Of a stretch of DNA of 7,344 nucleotides, positions 1-6,445 are shown piece after piece. The notes beneath the pieces were generated by a model. The model was not told where the DNA came from and did no database searches. It was given only the letters and a program-made list of their open reading frames with translations. This stretch comes from an uncultured Actinomycetes bacterium. GTDB lineage: Bacteria; Actinomycetota; Acidimicrobiia; Acidimicrobiales; RAAP-2. The translations under genes and the position numbers were made by a program. The DNA is taken from contig CAITOG010000339.1 in the NCBI GenBank assembly GCA_903893955.1, positions 1 through 7,344 of the forward strand. Reading direction: 5' to 3'. Position 1 is the first letter of the stretch; the number at the start of each line of letters is the position of its first letter.

Positions 1-620
1 ACACGTCCTGCCAGGTCGTCTGGAGCCACCAGCTCGACCAGGAGACCTCGTCACCGATCCTGGCCGACATCACCGGCACCGGGCGCTTGGACGTCATCAT
101 CGCCACCCAGGCTGTCTCGACCGGCGGCAGCGTCGAGTCTGGGTCCGTCTACGCCTTCAACGGCGCCACCGGCAAGCGGCTGTGGCGGGTTGACACGGGC
201 AGCGTGCTCGGTTCGCCAGTCGCGGCGGACCTGACAGGCTCCGGTTCGGCCGACATCGTGGTCGAGACCCCAGCACTCGACAAGGGCGGCCTGCAGATCA
301 TCGACGGTGCGACCGGGACAAAGATCTGGCAGGAGTCACAGCTGTCGAACCGCGACAACCCCCAGGTTGCAGGGCAGAGCACCCCGATCATCACCTCCGA
401 CCCGAATGGCACGATCGGCATCACCGTCGCCGGTTATCACGGAGTCTGTGTCCCTTTGACCAACCCTTGTCATCCGCAGAACGTGCACCTCGCCGGGGAC
501 GTCGTCCACTTCCAGATCGCTGGGTCGAAGAGTCAGTGGCTGACCAACCCGTTGACCTCGTGGCTCGAGTTCCACCACGATCCGATGTTGACCGGCAACA
601 CGGCTGGACCAGGGGTCTGA
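1..620 (+). CDS. FG-GAP/PQQ-like beta-propeller repeat protein, C-terminal fragment
   Basis: The frame is open from base 3, so the gene begins upstream; 205 residues are visible before TGA at 618-620. The fragment carries three degenerate copies of a propeller-blade motif: SSPILADITGTGRLDVII, then GSPVAADLTGSGSADIVV, then a weaker QSTPIITSDPNGTIGI. Between them are PQQ-like strands, VYAFNGATGKRLW and LQIIDGATGTKIW. Asp/Gly-rich loops of this kind resemble the calcium-binding FG-GAP/VCBS repeats, and such proteins are usually exported. The tail holds two close cysteines (CVPLTNPC) and a segment ending FHHDPMLTGN. The signal peptide, if there is one, would lie outside the window. The precise function cannot be told; a structural or binding role at the cell surface is inference. 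It is probably not part of the mycofactocin pathway, since 90 bases separate it from the next gene, which has its own ribosome site. Confidence 0.75.
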   Translation, partial: TSCQVVWSHQLDQETSSPILADITGTGRLDVIIATQAVSTGGSVESGSVYAFNGATGKRLWRVDTGSVLGSPVAADLTGSGSADIVVETPALDKGGLQIIDGATGTKIWQESQLSNRDNPQVAGQSTPIITSDPNGTIGITVAGYHGVCVPLTNPCHPQNVHLAGDVVHFQIAGSKSQWLTNPLTSWLEFHHDPMLTGNTAGPGV

Positions 621-701
621 GCCTGTAGGCGGCATCGGGTCGCGGCTATGGTCAGAGATGCTTGCCCAGCCGGTCCGGCGGGAGGCGAAGACCGAGAAGG
701 G

Positions 702-707
702 GGAGGA
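702..707 (+). promoter_or_regulatory. Ribosome binding site of the alcohol dehydrogenase
   Basis: GGAGGA lies in a purine-rich run (695-707), 3 bases before the ATG at 711. It favours that ATG over the in-frame ATG at 648, which lacks a comparable site. Confidence 0.6.
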
Positions 708-710
708 CGC

Positions 711-1859
711 ATGAAGGTCCGCGCAGCAATCGTCTCAGGGCTCCACGAGCCATGGAGGACCGAGGAGATCGAGCTCGACGAGCCGCACGCAGGTGAGGTG
801 CTCGTCAAGATGGCGTGGTCCGGCATGTGCCACTCCGACGAGCACGTCCGCACCGGTGACATCAGCCAGGACACCGAGGTCCTGCAGCTCTTCGGCGTCG
901 ACTCGATGTTCCCGTGCATCGGTGGCCACGAGGGCTCCGGCATCGTCGAGGCCGTCGGTGACAACGTCACCTCGCTCGCACCCGGCGACCAGGTCGCCGT
1001 GTCGTTCGTGCCGGCCTGTGGCCGCTGTGAGCCGTGCGCCTCTGGTCGTCAGTACCTCTGCGACCTGACCGCGATGACGCTGGCCGGTCCGATGATGAGC
1101 GACATGACCTGGCGGCATCACCTCGACGGGCGCAACGTCAACCGCATGGCCCAGCTCGGGACCTTCGCCGATCACATCGTGGTCAACGAGGCCAGCCTGG
1201 TGAAGATCGAGCCATGGCAGGACCTGAAGGCAGCTGCGCTGATCAGCTGCGGCATCTCGACCGGCTACGGCTCAGTCATCGACCGAGCTGAGCTCAAGGC
1301 TGGCGAGGTCGTTGCAGTCATCGGCTGTGGCGGGGTCGGCTCGGGCGCGATCCAAGGTGCCCGCATCGGCGGTGCCCGTGCGGTCGTGGCGATCGACATC
1401 CTCCAGAGCAAGGTCGACAGGGCCATGAAGATCGGCGCCACGCACGGCGCCACGTCGATCATGGACGCGGCGTTCAACGTCATGCCGGACCTGACCATGG
1501 GTCGCAACGCCGATGTCGTGGTGCTCACGCCGGGCGTCTTGACCGGTGATCTGATCGAGCAGGCTCGTTCGCTGTGCGCCAAGGGTGGCCGGGTGGTCAC
1601 CACCGCCATCGCCCCGTTCAACCAGAACACGGCAGATCTCAACCTCTTCAACTTCGCCATGTTCAACCAGTCCTTGCTCGGGACGGTGTTCGGCTCGGCC
1701 AACCCGAGGTTCCAGATCCCGAACCTGCTGCGGCTCCACGAGAAGGGGCTGCTCGAGATCGACGCCTTGATCACCCAGGAGTACACCTTGGACCAGGTCC
1801 AGCAGGGCTACGACGATCTGGCGGACGGCAAGAACGTCCGAGGGATCGTCAGGTTCTAG
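711..1859 (+). CDS. NDMA-dependent zinc alcohol dehydrogenase (Rxyl_3153-type MDR family), probable mycofactocin client
   Basis: Predicted 382-aa medium-chain dehydrogenase/reductase that oxidises alcohols to aldehydes. Likely catalytic zinc ligands are C40 (GMCHSDEH), H73 (GGHEGSG) and C180 (ISCGISTG). The structural zinc site is C103, C106, C109 and C117. The Rossmann motif GCGGVG is at 205-210, and D229 after the second strand suggests NAD(H). The C-terminal half (TTAIAPFNQ, NLFNFAMFNQ, GTVFGSANPR, DGKNVRGIV) resembles the NDMA-dependent Rxyl_3153 family. Those enzymes are known to occur in genomes that make mycofactocin and to hold NAD so tightly that an external carrier must reoxidise it. 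Placement beside the mft genes supports mycofactocin as the electron acceptor, which is inference. The start at 711 was chosen for its Shine-Dalgarno run and because MKVRAAIVSG matches the family N-terminus; the in-frame ATG at 648 would add 21 unlikely residues. A TATGGT at 647-652 is a weak candidate -10 element. The alcohol substrate is unknown. Confidence 0.9.
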   Translation: MKVRAAIVSGLHEPWRTEEIELDEPHAGEVLVKMAWSGMCHSDEHVRTGDISQDTEVLQLFGVDSMFPCIGGHEGSGIVEAVGDNVTSLAPGDQVAVSFVPACGRCEPCASGRQYLCDLTAMTLAGPMMSDMTWRHHLDGRNVNRMAQLGTFADHIVVNEASLVKIEPWQDLKAAALISCGISTGYGSVIDRAELKAGEVVAVIGCGGVGSGAIQGARIGGARAVVAIDILQSKVDRAMKIGATHGATSIMDAAFNVMPDLTMGRNADVVVLTPGVLTGDLIEQARSLCAKGGRVVTTAIAPFNQNTADLNLFNFAMFNQSLLGTVFGSANPRFQIPNLLRLHEKGLLEIDALITQEYTLDQVQQGYDDLADGKNVRGIVRF

Positions 1860-3328
1860 CCATCTGAGCCCGGGGGACTGGGCGACGATCGACGAGAACG
1901 CCAGATGAACCGGGGCCGCAAGGCCCCGGTTCGTCGCGTCCGGAGCACGCCAGTCCAGAGTCCAGCGGCGTAGGTGACGTCGTCGAGCGACCCGAGCACT
2001 GCTGCCTCTGCGACCGAGAGCTCGCGGCGGGTCGATCGACGGCGCTCCACCGTGCTCACGACGAGGACCATCGCCAGTGCACGCCTCACTCGTCGAGACA
2101 CCAACGACGCCACCACCAGCACCGGGCTCCAGGAGCGAAGGAGCTGGCGGGCCAGCTGCGGTCCGGCACTGACGGCATTGCTTGCCACCAGGTGGGCGGC
2201 GGTGCGACGCGGGGAGGCGACTCGGCCTTCGAGGCGTTTCGAGAGCATCGCGGCGGCAACCCCGATCGAGCCGATCGCCGCCACTGGCGCGCCCAATACA
2301 AGCGCCCCGAGCGCAGCTGCTGTCCAGCCCGATCCCGCCATCGGCGCCACCAGCTGGCCGTGGCGAGCTTCGAGCGGTGCGGCGGTGGTGCCGTAGAAGA
2401 AGCGCTGCGAGAGCCACGCACGAAGGGTGGCTCGGGCAGGGTGGAAGACGACGACGCCTGGATCGAAGCGGATCGTGTGCCCCGCCGAGCTGAGCCGCCA
2501 GATGAGATCGACATCCTCGCCACCGGCCAGGCGCTCGTCGAAGAGCGAGGGGCCGAGCGAGCTGCGGATGAGCAAGGCCGCGCTCGGCACATAGCTCACC
2601 GAGCTGCCTGGTCGGACCACCGCAGGGGATCGCCCGACATCGAGTGGCGACGCGGCCGCTTCGAATCGCTCGAGTGGGATGGTTCCCGCAGGACCGGTTA
2701 CTCGCGGGCTCACGGCTGCGACGCCTGGGTCGGCGAAGTGGACGAGGAGTCTGTCGAGCAGGCCCGCGTCATCGAGCATGACGTCGGAGTCGAGGAAGCA
2801 GGTGATCTCGGTCTTGACGCTCGACATCCCAGCGTTGCGTGCGCCACCGGGCCCGCGACTCTCGGGCAGCTCGATCAGCTGTGCACCGGCGGCGTGGACG
2901 ACCGAGGCGATCGCTGCAGGGTCCTCGCTGGCGTCGTCAACCACGATGACCCGGCGTGGACCGAGGGCGTCGAGCAGCTCTCCGAGCTCCGCCGGTCGGT
3001 CCTTGACCGGGATGACGAAGGTGACCTCGGTCGGGTCCGGACCTCCCTCGACGGGTCGCGGATGGAACATGGCGGCGTCGGCGAGCCTCGCCGCCAGTCG
3101 CAACTCCGATGGGCTGGCGCTGACGGGCTCGCCCGCTGCCCACCGGGCCACAAGGGCTCGGCCCTGTGGCTCGAGTCGTAGGAGCCGGAAGGGATAGCCA
3201 CCGACGAGCACACCAGGAGCGAGCTCTCGGACGGAAGGATCGAGCACCATTGCCGAGCCAGGAGGGGGAGCGCAGCGATGCGTGGCAGCCGGTGTCGGCC
3301 AGGGCTCGATGTGGCTGGCGGTGCTCAC
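1856..3328 (-). CDS. mftF: Mycofactocin system glycosyltransferase MftF
   Basis: Predicted 490-aa GT2-family glycosyltransferase. In mycobacteria MftF adds beta-1,4-linked glucose units to the mycofactocin core. Residues 100-300 form the GT-A domain: VIPVKDRP at 105-112, VVDDASED at 129-136 (nucleotide-sugar Asp residues), the metal-binding DSD at 180-182, and GGEDVDLIWRL at 269-279, which carries the likely catalytic acidic pair. RFFYGTTAAPLEARH follows. Hydrophobic stretches around 335-361 and 401-427 suggest membrane association. The family-like C-terminus (LDDVTYAAGLWTGVLRTRRTGALRPRF) is followed by a 16-residue basic/proline tail. The GTG start at 3328 has AAGGA 7 bases upstream; an in-frame GTG at 3373 would add 15 residues and has a poorer site. 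The gene is divergent from mftABC rather than at the end of the operon. Its TAG overlaps the stop codon of the convergent alcohol dehydrogenase. Confidence 0.92.
   Translation of the reverse strand: MSTASHIEPWPTPAATHRCAPPPGSAMVLDPSVRELAPGVLVGGYPFRLLRLEPQGRALVARWAAGEPVSASPSELRLAARLADAAMFHPRPVEGGPDPTEVTFVIPVKDRPAELGELLDALGPRRVIVVDDASEDPAAIASVVHAAGAQLIELPESRGPGGARNAGMSSVKTEITCFLDSDVMLDDAGLLDRLLVHFADPGVAAVSPRVTGPAGTIPLERFEAAASPLDVGRSPAVVRPGSSVSYVPSAALLIRSSLGPSLFDERLAGGEDVDLIWRLSSAGHTIRFDPGVVVFHPARATLRAWLSQRFFYGTTAAPLEARHGQLVAPMAGSGWTAAALGALVLGAPVAAIGSIGVAAAMLSKRLEGRVASPRRTAAHLVASNAVSAGPQLARQLLRSWSPVLVVASLVSRRVRRALAMVLVVSTVERRRSTRRELSVAEAAVLGSLDDVTYAAGLWTGVLRTRRTGALRPRFIWRSRRSSPSPPGSDG
1904..1935 (+). 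terminator. Strong GC hairpin downstream of the alcohol dehydrogenase, inside antisense mftF
   Basis: GAACCGGGGCC (1907-1917) and GGCCCCGGTTC (1922-1932) form a perfect 11-bp stem around a GCAA tetraloop. Three more pairs (G-C, A-U, U-G) extend it to 1904/1935 in plus-strand RNA; the wobble becomes an A-C mismatch on the minus strand. It sits 45 bases after the dehydrogenase stop. There is no U-tract, so it would be a hairpin-only terminator or an mRNA 3'-end stabiliser. On the minus strand the same bases encode TGALRPRF near the MftF C-terminus, so codon constraint may explain part of the symmetry. Confidence 0.55.
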
Positions 3329-3335
3329 GCGCTCA

Positions 3336-3340
3336 TCCTT
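3336..3340 (-). promoter_or_regulatory. Ribosome binding site of mftF
   Basis: On the minus strand AAGGA lies 7 bases before the GTG at 3328. This is the main reason for placing the mftF start there instead of at the upstream GTG (3373). Confidence 0.55.
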
Positions 3341-3405
3341 GCAGAGGGCTCTAGTGTCTGAGGTGGCCGACACAGACGTCGCCTGCGAAGATGATCACAC
3401 GACCA

Positions 3406-3420
3406 CACGCCACCGGCGTG
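3406..3420. promoter_or_regulatory. Inverted repeat in the mftF/mftA divergent intergenic region
   Basis: CACGCC-ACC-GGCGTG has perfect 6-bp arms with a 3-base spacer. It ends 18 bases before the mftA ATG and 6 bases before its ribosome site. It could be an operator or a small hairpin in the mftA leader. A second loose symmetry, TGTC (3355-3358) with GACA (3369-3372), lies nearer mftF. Mycofactocin operons are often controlled by the TetR-type MftR, which is not seen in this window. The regulatory role is inference, and chance cannot be excluded in GC-rich DNA. Confidence 0.3.
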
Positions 3421-3426
3421 CGACAC

Positions 3427-3432
3427 GAGGAG
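3427..3432 (+). promoter_or_regulatory. Ribosome binding site of mftA
   Basis: GAGGAG sits 6 bases before the ATG at 3439, an almost ideal Shine-Dalgarno site. It supports translation of this very short gene. Confidence 0.75.
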
Positions 3433-3438
3433 AGAGCG

Positions 3439-3555
3439 ATGGACGACCCGACCACCGAGCTGGCCGCCGACCAGGCCACTGATGACTCCCGCGACGTCAC
3501 CGAGGAGCTCCTCGTCGAAGAGGTCTCCATCGATGGAATGTGCGGGGTCTACTAG
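3439..3555 (+). CDS. mftA: Mycofactocin precursor peptide MftA
   Basis: A 38-residue gene, short enough to be missed by length-filtered gene callers. The peptide is acidic (TEELLVEEVS at 21-30) and ends in IDGMCGVY, the invariant C-terminal signature of mycofactocin precursors. In the known pathway MftC acts on the terminal Val37-Tyr38: it oxidatively decarboxylates Tyr and cross-links it to Val. MftE then frees this modified dipeptide as AHDP. The rest of the peptide serves as leader for recognition by MftB. The start has a strong ribosome site 6 bases upstream. TAG at 3553-3555 is 4 bases before mftB, so the two are cotranscribed. The exact signature, strong ribosome site and adjacent mftB and mftC make the call close to certain. 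Confidence 0.96.
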   Translation: MDDPTTELAADQATDDSRDVTEELLVEEVSIDGMCGVY

Positions 3556-3559
3556 CGCC

Positions 3560-3850
3560 ATGGCCGCTCCGGCGATGCCGGCGATCTCGACCTTCGATCC
3601 CGGTCGGGCCTGGCGGCTCCATCCCCAGGTCGCGCTCAGAGACGAGTCCTTCGGCGCCCTTGCCTACCACTACGGCACCCGCCGGCTGGTTTTCTTGAAG
3701 TCGCGCCCGCTCGTCGAGCTCGTCCGCACCCTGGAGGAGCACGACACCGCCGGCGAGGCGATCGACGCTGTCGCCCCCGACGGCGAGCGTGATCGTTACG
3801 TCGCTGCCCTCGACCACCTCGCTTCGTCAGGAGTCATCGATGCCTGCTGA
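3560..3850 (+). CDS. mftB: Mycofactocin peptide chaperone MftB (RRE/PqqD-like)
   Basis: A 96-residue protein of normal MftB length. It begins FDPGRAWRLHPQVALRDESFGALAYHYGTRRLVFLKS (12-48), the beta-rich part of a RiPP recognition element, and continues with helical segments (LVELVRTLEEHDTAGEAIDAV and YVAALDHLASSGVI). In the known system MftB binds the MftA leader and delivers the peptide to MftC; it has no catalytic activity of its own. The ATG at 3560 is 4 bases after the mftA stop and lacks a strong Shine-Dalgarno, suggesting translational coupling. An alternative in-frame ATG at 3575 would shorten it by 5 residues. Its 3' end overlaps mftC by 11 bases. Confidence 0.92.
   Translation: MAAPAMPAISTFDPGRAWRLHPQVALRDESFGALAYHYGTRRLVFLKSRPLVELVRTLEEHDTAGEAIDAVAPDGERDRYVAALDHLASSGVIDAC
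3829..3833 (+). promoter_or_regulatory. Ribosome binding site of mftC, inside mftB
   Basis: AGGAG lies 6 bases before the ATG at 3840, within the last codons of mftB. It selects this start over the in-frame upstream ATG at 3789. Confidence 0.65.
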
Positions 3851-4964
3851 GACACCATCGCTCCAGGACCGCTTCAAGCTCGGGCTGGCTGCGCCGATCT
3901 GCCTCACCTGGGAGCTGACCTACGCCTGCAACCTGGCGTGCGCCCATTGCCTGTCGAGCTCCGGCCGACGAGACCCTGCGGAGCTCTCGACCGAAGAGGC
4001 CGCCGGCCTCATCGACGAGATGGCAGCCCTCAAGATCTTCTACGTGAACATCGGTGGGGGCGAGCCGATGATCCGCGGCGACTTCTTCGAGCTCGTCGAG
4101 CACGCCACCGCGAGCGGCGTGGGAGTCAAGTTCTCGACCAACGGGACCCGCCTGACACCGCAGCGAGCTCGGCGCCTGGCCGGCAGCGACTACGTCGATG
4201 TCCAGATCTCGATCGACGGTGCCGATGAGGCCACCAACGACGCGCTCCGAGGTCCGGGAAGCTTCGCGGCGGCGACCACGGCGATGGACAACCTAGCGGA
4301 GGCCGGGTTCGGCGAGTTCAAGATCTCGGTGGTGATGACCCGCCACAACGTGAGCCAGCTGGATCAGTTCGAGGCCATCGCGGCGCGCTACGGCGCCCAG
4401 CTCAGGCTCACCCGCCTGCGGCCATCTGGACGGGGCGCTGACACCTGGGACGAGCTCCACCTGACCAACCCCCAGCAGCGCGCGCTCTATACGTGGCTGC
4501 TCGATCGTCCCACGGTGCTCACCGGCGACTCGTTCTTCCACCTCTCTGCCCTCGGCGATCCGCTCGACGGTCTGAACCTGTGTGGCGCCGGGCGAGTGGT
4601 CTGCCTGATCGATCCGATCGGCGATGTCTACGCCTGCCCGTTCGTCATCCACGAGGACTTCCTGGCTGGCAACGTCCGCGATGGCGGTGGCTTCACCAGC
4701 GTGTGGCGCGAATCGTCGCTCTTCACCTCGCTGCGGGAGCCGCAGAGTGCGGGGGCGTGTGCGTCCTGTGGCTCCTTCGACGCCTGCCAGGGGGGCTGCA
4801 TGGCAGCTAAGTTCTTCACCGGCCTGCCCCTCGATGGACCAGACCCCGAGTGTGTCTTCGGTCACGGCGAGGCAGCCCTGGCCGCTGTGCCGGTGACGGT
4901 GCGGCCGACGCCGCAGGCCGACCACTCGGCCCGTCAGCCGGTCACGCTCAGCACCTCGGCGTGA
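3840..4964 (+). CDS. mftC: Mycofactocin radical SAM maturase MftC
   Basis: A 374-residue radical SAM/SPASM enzyme. It uses S-adenosylmethionine to decarboxylate the C-terminal Tyr of MftA and then form the Val-Tyr carbon-carbon bond. The SAM-cluster motif is C30-x3-C34-x2-C37 (TYACNLACAHC). NIGGGEPMIRGDF at 70-82 is the SAM-binding GGE motif, and FSTNGT and QISIDGA follow as later barrel strands. The SPASM region has C248-x12-G261-x4-C266, then C307-x2-C310-x5-C316-x3-C320, then C338, which supplies ligands for two auxiliary iron-sulfur clusters; an extra Cys is at 255. A low-complexity tail of about 30 residues follows. The start at 3840 has a good ribosome site inside mftB; the ATG at 3789 would add 17 unlikely residues. 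TGA at 4962-4964 overlaps the mftE GTG. No cluster ligand is missing, so the enzyme looks intact. Confidence 0.96.
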   Translation: MPAETPSLQDRFKLGLAAPICLTWELTYACNLACAHCLSSSGRRDPAELSTEEAAGLIDEMAALKIFYVNIGGGEPMIRGDFFELVEHATASGVGVKFSTNGTRLTPQRARRLAGSDYVDVQISIDGADEATNDALRGPGSFAAATTAMDNLAEAGFGEFKISVVMTRHNVSQLDQFEAIAARYGAQLRLTRLRPSGRGADTWDELHLTNPQQRALYTWLLDRPTVLTGDSFFHLSALGDPLDGLNLCGAGRVVCLIDPIGDVYACPFVIHEDFLAGNVRDGGGFTSVWRESSLFTSLREPQSAGACASCGSFDACQGGCMAAKFFTGLPLDGPDPECVFGHGEAALAAVPVTVRPTPQADHSARQPVTLSTSA

Positions 4965-5656
4965 CCATCTCGGCGACCCGGCTCGACCAGGTCACCTCCC
5001 ACGAGCTGGCCCGACGCGGGTGGGGCACCCTCCTTGTCGTGCCCCTCGGCTCCACGGAGCAGCATGGTCCCCACCTGCCGCTCGGGACCGACACGATGGT
5101 GGCGAGCGTGCTGTGCGATCGACTGGCCCAGCGGCGAGACGACGTGCTGGTGGCCCCGCCACTCGGCATTGGCGCGAGCGGGGAGCACCAGGAGTTCATC
5201 GGCACCATCTCGATCGGCACTGACGTGCTCGCCGCCGTCCTCACCGAGGTGGTCCGCTCTGCTCGCTCGTCGTTTCGAGGGGTCGTCGTGGTCTCAGGGC
5301 ACGGGGGCAACGCAGCAGCGCTGGCGAGAGCCTCCACGACAGCGATGCGGGAAGGGGACGACCTGCTGTGCTTCTCGCCCAGCATCGACGGCGGTGACGC
5401 ACATGCCGGTCGAAGCGAGACCTCGATGCTGCTTGCCCTCGACCCTTCGCTCGTGCGCCAAGATGAGGTGGTGATCGGCACCCTGACACCACTCAGCGAG
5501 ATCGCCAGCGATCTTCGTGATGGACGCCTCAAGGAGGTGAGCCCGACGGGGATCCTCGGGGATCCAACGGCGGCCTCGCTCGGAGAGGGGCGTGCCCTGC
5601 TCGACATGCTCTCGAACCAGTTGCTCGACGTCGTCGACTCGAGGTTCCCGAGGTGA
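4961..5656 (+). CDS. mftE: Mycofactocin precursor peptide peptidase MftE (creatininase family)
   Basis: A 231-residue creatininase-family metalloprotein. In mycofactocin synthesis MftE hydrolyses the modified MftA between Gly36 and Val37, releasing AHDP. Metal-binding and active-site residues of the family are visible: E33 and H35 in STEQHGPHLPLGTDT, D44, H114 in SGHGGNAAAL, and E153 in HAGRSETS (148-155). Length is normal for MftE. The GTG start at 4961 overlaps the mftC stop in a GTGA and has no clear Shine-Dalgarno, so it probably depends on reinitiation by ribosomes finishing mftC. In many actinobacteria mftD lies between mftC and mftE; here nothing intervenes. The end overlaps the SDR gene in another GTGA. 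Confidence 0.93.
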   Translation: MTISATRLDQVTSHELARRGWGTLLVVPLGSTEQHGPHLPLGTDTMVASVLCDRLAQRRDDVLVAPPLGIGASGEHQEFIGTISIGTDVLAAVLTEVVRSARSSFRGVVVVSGHGGNAAALARASTTAMREGDDLLCFSPSIDGGDAHAGRSETSMLLALDPSLVRQDEVVIGTLTPLSEIASDLRDGRLKEVSPTGILGDPTAASLGEGRALLDMLSNQLLDVVDSRFPR

Positions 5657-6438
5657 GCCGTGTCGCGGTGGTCACCGGTGCGGGGCGAGGGATCGGCGCC
5701 GCCATCGTGGATGTCCTCGTGGCCCAGGGGATCAGGGTGGTGGCGGTCGACCGGTGCCGCGACGATCCCGCCATCGGGTACCCGCTGGCCACCAAGGCGG
5801 AGCTCGACTCGGTCTGTGGCCGCCATGGCGAGCACGCCCTCGCCCTGGTCGGCGACGTGCGGAGCGCTTCCGACATGCGCTTGGCGTGCGAGACAGCGGT
5901 CGAGCACTTCGGGCGCCTCGACGTGGCGGTCGCCTCGGCTGGGGTCATCGCTGGTGGCATGGCACTCCACGAGATGGGCGATGCTGCCTACGACGCCGTG
6001 ATCGACATCAACCTCCATGGAACGAGGCGCCTGTTCACGGCCGCCATCCCACACCTCCTCGCCGCAGGGTCGCCTCGGCACGGTCGCCTGATCGCGGTGT
6101 CATCAGCCGCCGGGCTCGTGGGGCTCCGCCACTTGGCGGCTTACTCGGCTGCCAAGCACGCTGTCATCGGCCTGGTCAAGGGCGTCGCCGCCGACCTCGC
6201 CGGGACCGGCATCACCGCCAACGCCATCTGCCCTGGTTCGACGGACACGCCGATCCTGGCCGCCTCGGCGGACCTCTACGGCTTGGCAGCGGTCGAGGAG
6301 TTCGCCGAGCACCAGCTGCTCGGTCGGCTGCTTCGCCCTGAAGAGCCAGCAGCGCTGGTGGGCTGGTTGGCCACCGAGGCGTCGAGCGGCACCACCGGTG
6401 CGGCGCTGAGCGTCGATGGCGGGATGACCGCCACCTGA
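5653..6438 (+). CDS. Mycofactocin-coupled SDR family oxidoreductase
   Basis: A 261-residue short-chain dehydrogenase/reductase. The cofactor motif is TGAGRGIG at 8-15, and D33 at the end of strand two favours NAD(H). The active site is N120, S151 (VSSAAG), Y164 and K168 (YSAAK). PGSTDTP at 194-200 and the C-terminal SVDGGMTAT are typical of the family. Between strands two and three there is a long insert, IGYPLATKAELDSVCGRHGEHALAL (41-65). This insert is characteristic of mycofactocin-coupled SDRs, known to carry non-exchangeable NAD and so to need an external electron carrier. The usual NNAG is ASAG here. The GTG start at 5653 overlaps the mftE stop, with a weak GAGG 8 bases upstream. Its place as last gene of the mft operon supports it as a client of the cofactor. 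The alcohol substrate is unknown. Confidence 0.88.
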   Translation: MSRVAVVTGAGRGIGAAIVDVLVAQGIRVVAVDRCRDDPAIGYPLATKAELDSVCGRHGEHALALVGDVRSASDMRLACETAVEHFGRLDVAVASAGVIAGGMALHEMGDAAYDAVIDINLHGTRRLFTAAIPHLLAAGSPRHGRLIAVSSAAGLVGLRHLAAYSAAKHAVIGLVKGVAADLAGTGITANAICPGSTDTPILAASADLYGLAAVEEFAEHQLLGRLLRPEEPAALVGWLATEASSGTTGAALSVDGGMTAT

Positions 6439-6445
6439 TGGTTCG

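Noticed and set aside
648..710. Upstream ATG extension of the alcohol dehydrogenase
   Set aside because: The added residues (Gly/Pro/Glu-rich) do not resemble the family N-terminus, and the ribosome site lies just before the ATG at 711.
1272..2417. Long minus-strand open frame (381 codons) opposite the alcohol dehydrogenase and overlapping mftF
   Set aside because: It is out of frame with two well-supported genes, its translation is Arg/Gly/Asp-rich with no recognisable domain, and it is typical GC-rich shadow coding.
2192..3181. Plus-strand open frame of 329 codons antisense to mftF
   Set aside because: The opposite strand encodes clear GT2 motifs of MftF; this frame shows no domain and has the composition of a shadow.
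4948..6081. Minus-strand open frame of 377 codons antisense to mftE and the SDR
   Set aside because: It is low complexity (Ser/Arg/Pro-rich) and lies over two genes with intact active-site motifs.
6439..6445. Possible terminator between the convergent SDR and desaturase genes
   Set aside because: Only 7 bases separate the stops and no convincing stem-loop is visible around them.
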